From Geodermatophilus telluris (GTDB lineage Bacteria > Actinomycetota > Actinomycetes > Mycobacteriales > Geodermatophilaceae), in contig NZ_FMZF01000004.1 of the NCBI RefSeq assembly GCF_900102745.1, positions 1-64,000 of the forward strand: a DNA stretch of 64,000 nt. The letters are read 5' to 3'. How positions within the stretch are numbered: position 1 is the stretch's first letter; every line of letters begins with the position of its first letter. Shown here piece after piece: positions 15,777-24,092 of the stretch. A program made the translations under genes and the position numbers. The notes beneath the pieces are model-generated. The model saw nothing but the letters and a program-made list of their open reading frames with translations. It had not been told where the DNA came from and searched no databases.

Positions 15777-16823
15777 TCACTCCCCACCGCGGCCGGGCTC
15801 GCCGATGGCGATCATCGCCTCGACGGCCCGCCGGGCACGGGTGGCGGTCTCCGGGTCGACGTCGACCGCGCCCTCGCCGGTGCGCAGCGTGTGCAGCAGC
15901 TTGGCCGGCGTGATCATCTTCATGTAGCGGCAGGCCGCGCGGCTGTTCATCGGGATGAACGCCGTCCCGCTGTTGAGCGCCCGCAGCTGGTGCAGGATGC
16001 CGACCTCGGTGGCCACCAGCACCTGCGGGGCCGTCGTCGTCGCGGCCTGCTCGACCATGCCGCCGGTGGACAGCACCCGGGTGCGCTCGGCCGGCAGGTC
16101 GCCGTGGCTGACCAGGTCGAGCACCGAGGTGGTGCAGCCGCACTCGGGGTGCACCAGGATCTCCGCGTCCGGGTGCGCGGCGACCTGCGCGCGGACGTCG
16201 GCCGGGCTGATGCCGGCGTGCACGTGGCACTCCCCCGCCCACACGTGGACGTTCGACCGCCCGGTCACCCGCTTGACGTGCGCGCCGAGGAACTGGTCGG
16301 GGCAGAACAGGATCTCGCGGTCCTCCGGGATCGACCGGACGACGTCGGCGGCGTTCGACGACGTGCAGCAGACGTCGGTCTCGGCCTTCACCGCCGCGGT
16401 GGTGTTCACGTAGCTGACGACGACGGCGCCGGGGTGCTCGGCCTTCCACTCGCGCAGCTGCTCGGCGGTGATCGAGTCGGCCAGCGAGCAGCCGGCGTCG
16501 TGGTCGGGCAGCAGCACGGTCTTGTCCGGCGAGAGGATCTTCGCCGTCTCGGCCATGAAGTGGACGCCGCAGAAGACGATCTCGCGGGCGTCGGTCTGCG
16601 CCGCGACGCGCGAGAGGTGCAGCGAGTCCCCGGTGAAGTGCGCGACGTCTTGGATCTCGGGCACCTGGTAGTTGTGCGCGAGGACGACGGCGCCGCGCTC
16701 GTCGGCCAGCCGGCGGACCTCGGCCGCCCAGCTCTCGTACTCGGCGGGCGAGAGGGTGCGCTCGTCGCCGGGGACGGCGGTGGTGGTGGGCGCGGTGGTC
16801 GCAGGCACGGCGGTCGCGGTCAC
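15777..16823 (-). CDS. nadA: Quinolinate synthase A
   Basis: A 348-residue cytoplasmic [4Fe-4S] enzyme that condenses iminoaspartate with dihydroxyacetone phosphate to quinolinate in NAD synthesis. [48 protein letters not shown] and [11 protein letters not shown] match the NadA triad, including three candidate cluster cysteines. GTG 16823 follows GAGGAG. No nadB or nadC lies beside it, unlike the common nadABC arrangement, so those genes are elsewhere or on a separate transcript. Confidence 0.96.
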   Translation of the reverse strand: MTATAVPATTAPTTTAVPGDERTLSPAEYESWAAEVRRLADERGAVVLAHNYQVPEIQDVAHFTGDSLHLSRVAAQTDAREIVFCGVHFMAETAKILSPDKTVLLPDHDAGCSLADSITAEQLREWKAEHPGAVVVSYVNTTAAVKAETDVCCTSSNAADVVRSIPEDREILFCPDQFLGAHVKRVTGRSNVHVWAGECHVHAGISPADVRAQVAAHPDAEILVHPECGCTTSVLDLVSHGDLPAERTRVLSTGGMVEQAATTTAPQVLVATEVGILHQLRALNSGTAFIPMNSRAACRYMKMITPAKLLHTLRTGEGAVDVDPETATRARRAVEAMIAIGEPGRGGE

Positions 16824-16894
16824 GGGGCTCCTCGTCGGGGGCTGGGCGCGGGTGGCCCATCGTGCAACAGCCGGCCACCGGGGCCACTTCCCGG

Positions 16895-17485
16895 TCAGCG
16901 CCGGACGTCGTAGACCAGGTGGGTCACCCGGCTGCCCTGCACCACGACCGGGTCCTCGAACGCGATCTCCGGCGGGCCGCCGGTCCCGAAGCAGGGCCGC
17001 CCGGAGCCCAGGACGACCGGCACCAGCGCGAGCACCACCCGGTCGACGAGGCCGGCACGCAGCGCCTGCCCGCCGACGTCGCCGGCGCTCACCGTGACGT
17101 CCCGGTCGCCGGCCAGCTCCCGCGCCCGCGCGACCGCGGTCGGCACGTCGGGCGCGAACGTGAAGGGCGCGGTGCCGGCGTGCGGCCAGTCGTCGGCCGG
17201 CCGGTGGGTGACCACGACGACGTGCTCGCCGTTCGGGGGGACGCCGCCCCAGCCGTCGGTGAGGTCGAACAGCCGGCGCCCGCAGACCATGGCGCCCACC
17301 CGCGTCGCCAGGCCGGTCAGGAACTCCGCCGTCTCCGCGGTCACCCGGAACGGCCGGTCGGGGTCGCTGAAGGTCATCTCGACGTCGCCGTTGCCGTACC
17401 AGTCGAACAGCGGGCCGGGCGTGTCGTCGTCCCGGCCGACGTAACCGTCCAGCGACACCGCCGCGAACAGCACCACCCGGCCCAC
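16895..17485 (-). CDS. Dihydrofolate reductase-family (RibD C-terminal domain) protein 4
   Basis: A 196-residue protein beginning [19 protein letters not shown], with [16 protein letters not shown] and a C-terminal [22 protein letters not shown] that closes the fold. GTG 17485 is preceded by GAGGTGTGCC. It is upstream of nadA in the same orientation, 71 bases away. Fourth RibD-C-like paralogue in the window; substrate unknown. Confidence 0.87.
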   Translation of the reverse strand: MGRVVLFAAVSLDGYVGRDDDTPGPLFDWYGNGDVEMTFSDPDRPFRVTAETAEFLTGLATRVGAMVCGRRLFDLTDGWGGVPPNGEHVVVVTHRPADDWPHAGTAPFTFAPDVPTAVARARELAGDRDVTVSAGDVGGQALRAGLVDRVVLALVPVVLGSGRPCFGTGGPPEIAFEDPVVVQGSRVTHLVYDVRR

Positions 17486-17600
17486 GGCACACCTCCTCGC
17501 TCCCGGCTCCGGGGTGGAGCCGCCTGGAGGGGAGACCGGCGGGCGGTCGTCAACTCACCGGTTGACGACCGTCCCGGCGCCCCGCCGGCGTCGCCTCCCC

Positions 17601-17662
17601 CGTCGAGATCACGTGATCTCGACGTCCCGGAGCCCCTGTCCGGCCGAGATCACGTGATCTCG
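17601..17662. repeat. Two copies of a CACGTG-centred palindrome
   Basis: 17601-17624 is a 24-bp perfect palindrome with centre GATCACGTGATC; 17645-17662 is an 18-bp perfect copy of the same core. Because each is self-complementary, the pair can also fold into one large stem (about 24-nt arms) around the 20-base spacer. They lie just after the stop of the RNase H/phosphatase gene, so a terminator role is possible; a protein-binding site is the alternative. Confidence 0.8.
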
Positions 17663-17676
17663 ACGGGGCTCGGCGG

Positions 17677-18774
17677 TCAGCGCAGGTGGGCGGTGTCGTT
17701 CACCAGCCGGACGGAGTGCCGGCCGTCGCTGGACCAGGCGACCGTCGACAGCGACGCCGCGCCCAGGAGCAGCCGGTGCACCACGGCGTCGTGGACGTCG
17801 AGGCCGGCGGCGAGCAGCAGCTTGATCGGCGTGACGTGGCTGACCACGAGCACCGTCCGCCCGCGGTGCTCGCGCAGCACGCGCGCCCGCGCCCGGGCCA
17901 CCCGGCGGCTGACGTCGGCGACCGACTCGCCGTTCGGCGCGGGGACGTCGACCTCGGTGAAGACCCGGCGGGCGGCCAGCGGGTGCTGCGCGCGGGCCTC
18001 GTCGGCGGTGAGCCCCTCCAGGTCGCCGAAGTCCATCTCGACCAGGTCGTCGTCGAACGCCACCGGCAGGCCGAGGCGGGCGGCGACCACCTCGGCGGTC
18101 TCCCGCGTGCGGCGCAGCGGCGAGGCGACGACGACCTCCACGCCCAGCCCCGCGGCGCGCTCGGCGGCCGCCTCGGCCTCCGCCCGGCCGACCGCGGACA
18201 GCGGCAGGTCGTTGCGGCCGCTGAACCGGCGCTCGGGGGTGTGCTCGGTCTGGCCGTGCCGCAGGAGGTGGGTCACCGTGGTCACCGCCGGCGCCCGCAC
18301 GGCTGCCGGCTGGACGTCGTCGGCCCTGGTGCGCGGCTCGGCGGCGGCGTCGCGGTGCACCGGCTTCCCGTCCATCGCGCTGTTGGCCAGCGCGTCGGCG
18401 GCGCCGTTCTGCGCGCGCGGCACCCACGTGTAGCGGACGCTGCCCAGCTGGCGGGCGAGGTCGCGGGCCTGCAGCGCGAGCTTCTGCATGTCGGGGTGCT
18501 TGACCTTCCAGCGGCCCGACATCTGCTCGACGACGAGCTTGGAGTCCATCCGCACCTCGACGTCGGCGCCCGCGTCGAGGTCGAGGGCAGCCTGCAGCCC
18601 GGCGACCAGCCCGCCGTACTCGGCGACGTTGTTCGTCGCCCGGCCCACCGAGGCGGCGCGCTCGGCGAGCACCCGCCCGGTGACGGCGTCGCGCACCAGC
18701 GCGCCGTAGCCGGCCGGGCCCGGGTTGCCCCGCGAGCCGCCGTCGGCCTCGACGACCAGCCGGCGCCCGCTCAC
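17677..18774 (-). CDS. Bifunctional RNase H / histidine phosphatase
   Basis: A 365-residue two-domain protein like Rv2228c. Residues 1-135 form a type I RNase H domain (VEADGGSRGNPGPAGYGALV, NNVAEYGGL, MDSKLVVEQMSG, NGAADALAN) that degrades RNA in hybrids. Residues about 165-365 form a CobC-like phosphatase (LLRHGQTEHTPERRFSG, SPLRRTRETA, VSHVTPIK) related to alpha-ribazole phosphatase. An Ala-rich linker joins them. GTG 18774 overlaps the stop of the zinc-ribbon gene (GTGA). Confidence 0.93.
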   Translation of the reverse strand: MSGRRLVVEADGGSRGNPGPAGYGALVRDAVTGRVLAERAASVGRATNNVAEYGGLVAGLQAALDLDAGADVEVRMDSKLVVEQMSGRWKVKHPDMQKLALQARDLARQLGSVRYTWVPRAQNGAADALANSAMDGKPVHRDAAAEPRTRADDVQPAAVRAPAVTTVTHLLRHGQTEHTPERRFSGRNDLPLSAVGRAEAEAAAERAAGLGVEVVVASPLRRTRETAEVVAARLGLPVAFDDDLVEMDFGDLEGLTADEARAQHPLAARRVFTEVDVPAPNGESVADVSRRVARARARVLREHRGRTVLVVSHVTPIKLLLAAGLDVHDAVVHRLLLGAASLSTVAWSSDGRHSVRLVNDTAHLR

Positions 18775-19511
18775 AGCCCGGACTCGGCGGTGCGGACCAG
18801 GATCCGGCCGCAGTTCTCGCAGCGCACGACCTCGTGCGGGTCGGCGTTGCGGACGGCGGCGAGCTCGCGGCCGTTGAGCTCGATCCGGCAGCCCTGGCAC
18901 TGCCGCGCCTTGAGCACCGCCGCGCCGGTGGTGCCGGTCTGGGTGCGGATGCGGTCGTACAGCGACAGCAGCGGGTCGGAGACGCCGCCGGCGACCTCGG
19001 CGCGGGTCGCCTCGTGCCGGGCGGTGGCGTCGGCGACGTCGGCGAGGGCGTCGTCGCGCAGCTGCTCGGCGCGCTCCCGGTCGGCGACGGCGGAGGCCCG
19101 GCCCTCCTGCGCGGCCACCAGCGCGGCGTCGGCGGTCTCCCGGCGCTCCATGAGCTCGAGCACCTGGTCCTCGAGGTCGGACTGCCGCCGCGCCAGCGAC
19201 TGCAGCTCCGACTGCAGCGAGGTGATCTCCTTCGCCGTCGCCGCGCCGGAGTCGATGCGCGACTGGTCGCGCGCCGCGCGCTGCCGCACGGTGTCGACGT
19301 CGGCCTCGAGCCGCTTCTGCTCCCGGTCGAGGTCGCGCACCTCGGTCTCGGCGCGGACCACCGCCTCGGCGAAGGTGCGCTCGGACTCAGCCGCGGCCTC
19401 CACGGCGGCGACCTCCGGCAGCGTGCGCTTCCGGTGGGCGAGCTGGGTGAGCGCGACGTCCTCGTCGGCCAGGGCCAGCAGCTTCTGCTGCTCGAAGTGG
19501 TCGGCCTTCAC
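18771..19511 (-). CDS. Coiled-coil C4 zinc-ribbon protein (Rv2229c-like)
   Basis: A 246-residue protein: a long coiled coil (about residues 1-180, rich in Glu, Ala and Arg heptads) followed by a C-terminal zinc ribbon with CQGC and CENC pairs. This architecture and the position directly before the RNase H/phosphatase gene are conserved across actinobacteria. It is presumed to bind nucleic acid or act in RNA metabolism, but its exact job is not established. GTG 19511 starts ten bases after the symporter stop. Confidence 0.92.
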   Translation of the reverse strand: MKADHFEQQKLLALADEDVALTQLAHRKRTLPEVAAVEAAAESERTFAEAVVRAETEVRDLDREQKRLEADVDTVRQRAARDQSRIDSGAATAKEITSLQSELQSLARRQSDLEDQVLELMERRETADAALVAAQEGRASAVADRERAEQLRDDALADVADATARHEATRAEVAGGVSDPLLSLYDRIRTQTGTTGAAVLKARQCQGCRIELNGRELAAVRNADPHEVVRCENCGRILVRTAESGL

Positions 19512-19520
19512 CCGGCCAAC

Positions 19521-21161
19521 CTACCTGCGGGCGCCGGCGTCTCCCGTCCCCGGCGGGGCGGACTCCAGCGGGTCGGGCAGGTCGCGGAAGGTCGGGTCCT
19601 CGCGCTCGGCGGTGTAGTCGGCCTCCGCCGTCCCGTCGACGCCGTCGGGCACCTTCGCCGCGCGCAGCGCCGCGGTCACCAGCACGGTGACGACGAGGTT
19701 GACCAGCAGCGCCAGGAAACCGGCGTAGACGCTGGACTGCACGTCCAGGCCGAGCTTGGCCAGCGCGAACGACGACCCGCCGAAGTGCTCTCGGACGACG
19801 CTGCCGTCCGGCCCGAGCCGCTGGATGTTGTAGAGCATCAGCAGGCCCGCGGCCATGCCGGCCACCCAGCCGGCGATGAGCGCGCCGCGGTGCAGCCACC
19901 GCGTGTAGAGACCGAGCGCGACCGCCGGGAGCGTCTGCAGGATGATCACGCCGCCGATCAGCTGCAGGTCGATGGAGAACTGCGGGTCGATGAACAGGAT
20001 CGCCGCGACCGCGCCGACCTTGACCACCAGCGAGGTGACCTTGGCGACCTGGGCCTCCTGCCGCGGGGTCGCGTCCCGCTTGAGGAACTCCTTGTAGATG
20101 TTGCGGGTGAACAGGTTGGCCGCCGCGATGGACATGATCGCCGCGGGCACCAGCGCGCCGATGCCGATGGCGGCGAAGGCGATGCCGGCGAACCAGCTCG
20201 GGAACATCTCCTGGAACAGCACCGGGACGATCGTGTTGCCGTCCTCGCCGATCGGCGTGACGCCTGCGGCGATGGCCATGAAGCCCAGCAGCGCGATGAA
20301 CCCCAGCGCGAGGCTGTAGACCGGCAGGGCGCTCATGTTGCGCTTGAGCACGTCGCGGTTGCTGGCCGCCAGCACGCCGGTGATCGAGTGCGGGTAGAGG
20401 AACAGCGCGAGCGCCGACCCCAGCGCCAGCGTGGCGTAGCCCAGCTGGCCGGTGGCCGGGAGCAGGACACCCGCCCCGGTGCCGGCGGAGAACTTCTCCT
20501 CGGCCGCGCCGAAGATCGCGTCCCAGCCGCCCAGCTTCGTCGGGATGACGATGACCGCGACGATGATCGTGAGGTAGATCAGCGTGTCCTTGACGAACGC
20601 GATGAGCGCCGGGGCCCGCAGCCCCGAGTTGTAGGTGTAGAGCGCCAGGATGACGAACGCGACGACGAGCGGCAGCTCGCCCTCGACGCCCATCGCCTTG
20701 AGGATCGCCTCGATGCCCACCAGCTGGAGGGCGATGTAGGGCATCGTCGCGACGATGCCGGTGAGCGCGACCAGCAGCGCCATCACCGGCGAGTCGAACC
20801 GGGCGCGCACGAAGTCGGCCGGCGTGACGAACCCGCGCACGTGGCTGACCGACCACAGCCGGATCACCACCAGGAACACCAGCGGGTAGATCACGACCGT
20901 GTAGGGGACGGCGAAGAACCCGGCCGCGCCGGCACCGAACACGAGCGCGGGCACGGCGACGAAGGTGTAGGCGGTGTAGAGGTCACCGCCGAGCAGGAAC
21001 CAGGTGATCCAGGTGCCGAAGCTGCGGCCGCCCAGGCCCCACTCGTCGAGGTGCATGAGGCTCTCCGCGCGCCGCCAGCGGGAGGCGACGAACCCCATCA
21101 CGGTGACGACGAGGAACAGCACGATGACGATCGTCAGCTCGACGACGTTGACCCCGTCCAC
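19521..21161 (-). CDS. Sodium:solute symporter family permease
   Basis: A 546-residue protein of the SSS family with about 13 transmembrane segments. WFLLGGDLYTAYTFVAVPAL, the APALIAFVKDTLIYLTI helix and GALVPAAIMSIAAANLFTRN match the monocarboxylate-type group (MctC/MctP), which takes up pyruvate, acetate or propionate with Na+ or H+. Substrate is inferred by similarity only. The DUF3311 gene starts upstream and ends three bases before this GTG, the usual pairing for these carriers. Confidence 0.9.
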   Translation of the reverse strand: MDGVNVVELTIVIVLFLVVTVMGFVASRWRRAESLMHLDEWGLGGRSFGTWITWFLLGGDLYTAYTFVAVPALVFGAGAAGFFAVPYTVVIYPLVFLVVIRLWSVSHVRGFVTPADFVRARFDSPVMALLVALTGIVATMPYIALQLVGIEAILKAMGVEGELPLVVAFVILALYTYNSGLRAPALIAFVKDTLIYLTIIVAVIVIPTKLGGWDAIFGAAEEKFSAGTGAGVLLPATGQLGYATLALGSALALFLYPHSITGVLAASNRDVLKRNMSALPVYSLALGFIALLGFMAIAAGVTPIGEDGNTIVPVLFQEMFPSWFAGIAFAAIGIGALVPAAIMSIAAANLFTRNIYKEFLKRDATPRQEAQVAKVTSLVVKVGAVAAILFIDPQFSIDLQLIGGVIILQTLPAVALGLYTRWLHRGALIAGWVAGMAAGLLMLYNIQRLGPDGSVVREHFGGSSFALAKLGLDVQSSVYAGFLALLVNLVVTVLVTAALRAAKVPDGVDGTAEADYTAEREDPTFRDLPDPLESAPPGTGDAGARR

Positions 21162-21164
21162 GGC

Positions 21165-21488
21165 TCAGCGCTCCTGGTCCCGGGTGACGGTGGGCCGGGC
21201 GGCGTCGCGCTCGACGGCGGCGCGGGCGGCGGCCCGCTCCTCCGGGCTGCGCCGGGTCGCCCGGTACACGAGGACGGTGGTCAGGACCCCGAGGGGGACG
21301 AAGGCCAGCTGCAGCCAGTAGAACAGCGGCCAGCCGAACAGCGACGGCTCGAGGTGGTTGTACAGCGGCACGATCAGCGGCACCACGATCGGCACGAGCA
21401 GCAGCCAGTTCCACGGGCTGCGGTCGCTGCGCACGGGCGTCCCGCCCCGCGCCGGCCCGTCCGCGGGTGATCTCGACGAGCTGGCCAT
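21165..21488 (-). CDS. DUF3311 small membrane protein, symporter partner
   Basis: A 107-residue protein with two transmembrane segments (WLLLVPIVVPLIVPLY and FYWLQLAFVPLGVLTTVLVY) and charged ends. Such DUF3311 proteins sit next to SSS permeases and may be accessory subunits, like YhdT of the panF pair. ATG 21488 has AGGAGGAGG upstream. Tandem with the symporter at 19521. Confidence 0.88.
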   Translation of the reverse strand: MASSSRSPADGPARGGTPVRSDRSPWNWLLLVPIVVPLIVPLYNHLEPSLFGWPLFYWLQLAFVPLGVLTTVLVYRATRRSPEERAAARAAVERDAARPTVTRDQER

Positions 21489-21524
21489 CGCCGGCCTCCT
21501 CCTCCCGGGGCCGCACCCCGGACC

Positions 21525-22370
21525 TCAGCCCGCCGCGTGCGCGGCCGGCTCCCCGTTCCTCCCCGTGTGCACCGTCCACGGGTCGGTGCGCCGTCGCGAG
21601 ACGGCCGCGTCCACCCTGCCGGACAGGTCGGTGACCAGCACCTCCGCCGCCACCGGCACCCAGGGCCACTCGGAGGCGAAGTGTGCCACGTCACACAGCG
21701 CCGGACCCCCGTCCTCGAGCGCCTCGGACACCGGGTGGTGGCGCAGGTCACTCGTCAGGAGGACGTCGGCGCCGGCGGCCGCCGCCGCGGGAAGCAGCGA
21801 GCCGCCGCTGCCGCCGCACACGGCGACCGTGCGCACCGGCCGGTCCGGGTCGCCGGCGGCCCGGACGCCGCCCGCCGTCGCCGGCAGCACGGCCGCGGCG
21901 TGCGCGGCGAAGGCGGCCAGCGTCGTGGGTTCGGCCGGCGTGCCGACCCGGCCCAGCCCCTGCGGCGAGCCGGGGGCGACCGGCTCCAGCGGCCGGGTGT
22001 CCCGCAGCCCGAGGGCGGCGGCCAGCGCGTCGTTGACGCCCACCTCCGCGGCCCGGTCGGCGTTGGTGTGCGCCACGAACAGCCCGCACCCCGCGCGGAC
22101 CAGCCGGTGCACCAGCCGCCCCTTGGGGTCGTCGGCGGGCACGCCGTGCACCGCGGTGAGGAACAGCGGGTGGTGGGTGACCAGGAGCTGCGCGCCGCGC
22201 TCGACCGCCTCGTCGACGACGGCGGCGACCGGGTCGACGGCGACGAGCACCCGCTCGACCGGTTCGGCCGGGTCCCCGCAGACCAGCCCGACGGCGTCCC
22301 AGCTCTCGGCCAGCGCTGGGTCGTAGCGGGCCTCGAGGGCGGCGACGACCTCGCCGAGGGTGGCGGTCAC
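21525..22370 (-). CDS. Nif3-like dinuclear metal centre protein
   Basis: A 281-residue protein of the Nif3/DUF34 family. Metal ligands are visible in LLVTHHPLFLTAV, FVAHTNAD and the late VAHFASEWP. Members form hexamers with a dinuclear site and have been linked to GTP cyclohydrolase type 2 activity and to repair of damaged metabolites; the physiological role is uncertain. GTG 22370 lies eight bases after TAGGGT (22379-22384 on the minus strand), so the mRNA is probably leaderless. Nif3, zinc-ribbon and RNase H genes cluster in many actinobacteria. Confidence 0.93.
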   Translation of the reverse strand: MTATLGEVVAALEARYDPALAESWDAVGLVCGDPAEPVERVLVAVDPVAAVVDEAVERGAQLLVTHHPLFLTAVHGVPADDPKGRLVHRLVRAGCGLFVAHTNADRAAEVGVNDALAAALGLRDTRPLEPVAPGSPQGLGRVGTPAEPTTLAAFAAHAAAVLPATAGGVRAAGDPDRPVRTVAVCGGSGGSLLPAAAAAGADVLLTSDLRHHPVSEALEDGGPALCDVAHFASEWPWVPVAAEVLVTDLSGRVDAAVSRRRTDPWTVHTGRNGEPAAHAAG

Positions 22371-22474
22371 GGCCGCCGACCCTAGGTGGCCCGTGCCCGC
22401 GGCGCGGATCGAGAGGCTCCCGGTCCGCGCTGCGTGCACACCCCGCGGGCCCCGGTGATCAGGGGACCTGGTCC

Positions 22475-23860
22475 TCAGGCGACCGCCGGCACCCGGGGCC
22501 GGGGCACCGCCGGCACGCGACGCGACGCGCGCACGACGCGGGCCAGCACCGACGGCGCCACCAGGCTGGGCGGCGGCGCCTCGAGGTTGGCCACCCGCAG
22601 GAACGCCGTCCCGACCGCGGGGTCGACGGCGGCCGCGCGCTGCACCCGGGCGACGTAGCCGTTGAGCAGCCGCGTGCGCCGGTCCACCGGCCCGGGGACG
22701 CCGGGGAAGCGCCGGTCCCCACCGGCCGCGATCTGCCACGGGACGTCGACGACCGGCGCGCAGGCCCGCCAGAAGTCCTGGGCCAGCGAGGGCCGGTCCA
22801 GCCCACCGCGGAGGACGTCGCGCAGGGCGAGTGCCTCCAGCGCGGCCACGGCCATCCCCTGCCCGTAGACGGGGTTGAAGCTGCAGACGGCGTCGCCGGT
22901 GACCAGCAGCCCCCGCGGCGACCGCGCCAGCCGCTCGTAGCGCCGGCGCACCGACGCCGGGAACCGGAAGCGCCGCGGCGCGTCGAGGGGCACGGCGCAG
23001 CGGATGACCTCGTACAGGGCCGGCGAGGGCAGGCTCGCCGCGTAGGCCTCGAATCCGGCGGGGTCCAGCGGCGGCCGGTCCCCCAGGATCCCGCCGAGCC
23101 CGCAGACCCAGCGGTCCCCCTCCTGGGCGAGCAGCACGCCGCCCCGCGGGTTGTCCGGCGTGCCGGCCAGGGCGATCCCGAGGTCCCCGTCGAGGTGGCC
23201 GGGCTCTCGGCGGTAGTGGCGCGTGGCGTAGGCGACGTCCACCTCGACCCGCTCCTCCTCCGGCGGCTGGAAGCCCGCCGCGGCCAGCCACTCCGGCGCG
23301 CAGGACTGCCGCCCGGAGGCGTCGACGACGAGGTCGGCGTCCCACCGGCGGAGCCCGTCGCCGGCGGGGTCGTCCCGGTCCAGCCCCGCGACGCCGGTCA
23401 CCCGGCCCGAGGCGTCGTGCACCAGGGACCGGACGTCGACCCGCGCACGGACACTGATCCGCGGGTCGGCCAGGACACGGCGGCGCACCTCGCGCTCGAG
23501 CAGCGGCCGGCTCACCATCAGGCCCTCGAGCCCCGACGTGGCGGCGGCCATCGGCCGCCCCTGGCTGATCCAGCGGAAGTCCGCCTGCATGTCGCCGGGG
23601 ACCGCGCCGCGCGCGACGAGGTCCGCGGTCAACCCCGGCAGCAGCTCCTCCAGGGCCCGCCGGCCGCGCGCGAGCAGCCCGTGCGCGTGGGCGGACTGCG
23701 GGGCGCCGCCGCGCGCGACGGCGTCCTCGGGCAGCGTGTCGCGGTCGAGCACCACGACCCGGCCGACGTGCTCGGCGAGGACTCGGGCCGCCAGCAGGCC
23801 GGCCATGCTCGCGCCGACGACGACGGCGGTGCCGTCCTCGCCGCTGGTGGGGACGGTCAT
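22475..23860 (-). CDS. FAD-dependent oxidoreductase
   Basis: A 461-residue flavoprotein. AVVVGASMAGLLAARVLAE is the N-terminal dinucleotide site, VVLDRD the acidic end of strand two, DLVVDASGR the middle motif and LVTGDAVCSFNPVYGQGM the C-terminal FAD-ribityl motif. The overall pattern fits the geranylgeranyl-reductase/tryptophan-halogenase-like group; halogenase lysine and WxWxIP motifs are not evident. ATG 23860 follows GGGAGGT. Substrate unknown. Transcribed divergently from the FUSC gene, with a repeat element between. Confidence 0.87.
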   Translation of the reverse strand: MTVPTSGEDGTAVVVGASMAGLLAARVLAEHVGRVVVLDRDTLPEDAVARGGAPQSAHAHGLLARGRRALEELLPGLTADLVARGAVPGDMQADFRWISQGRPMAAATSGLEGLMVSRPLLEREVRRRVLADPRISVRARVDVRSLVHDASGRVTGVAGLDRDDPAGDGLRRWDADLVVDASGRQSCAPEWLAAAGFQPPEEERVEVDVAYATRHYRREPGHLDGDLGIALAGTPDNPRGGVLLAQEGDRWVCGLGGILGDRPPLDPAGFEAYAASLPSPALYEVIRCAVPLDAPRRFRFPASVRRRYERLARSPRGLLVTGDAVCSFNPVYGQGMAVAALEALALRDVLRGGLDRPSLAQDFWRACAPVVDVPWQIAAGGDRRFPGVPGPVDRRTRLLNGYVARVQRAAAVDPAVGTAFLRVANLEAPPPSLVAPSVLARVVRASRRVPAVPRPRVPAVA

Positions 23861-23944
23861 CGGTACCTCCCGGTCGCGCCGCCCCTCCCCGGGGCGGCTC
23901 CTGACCGACCAGAGGCCGCCCCTCGTCGCCTGATACGCCGGCCG

Positions 23945-24051
23945 CACCGCCGCGCGTCCCACCCCACTTCAGCGCGTCCCACCGCACCGCAGCGCGTCCT
24001 ACCTGACCGCCCACGGTCGGGTGGGACACTCGATGATCAGGTGACCTGATC
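23945..24051 (-). repeat. Dispersed composite repeat, copy B
   Basis: On the minus strand this reads: palindrome GATCAGGTCACCTGATC (24051-24035), then GTGTCCCACCCG, GTGGGCGGT, GGTAGGACGCGCTGCGGTG and two to three diverged copies of a 20-bp unit around GGGACGCGCTG. The same order of blocks occurs on the plus strand at 53886-54060. It lies in the divergent region between the FAD oxidoreductase and FUSC genes. Confidence 0.85.
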
Positions 24052-24092
24052 GTCGCGGGCCCCCCGCGGGTGCGGGTGGCAGGCTCGGGAGC

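Noticed and set aside
17601-17624. CACGTG as a eukaryote-type E-box
   Set aside because: The context is bacterial; the hexamer is only the centre of a much longer perfect palindrome.
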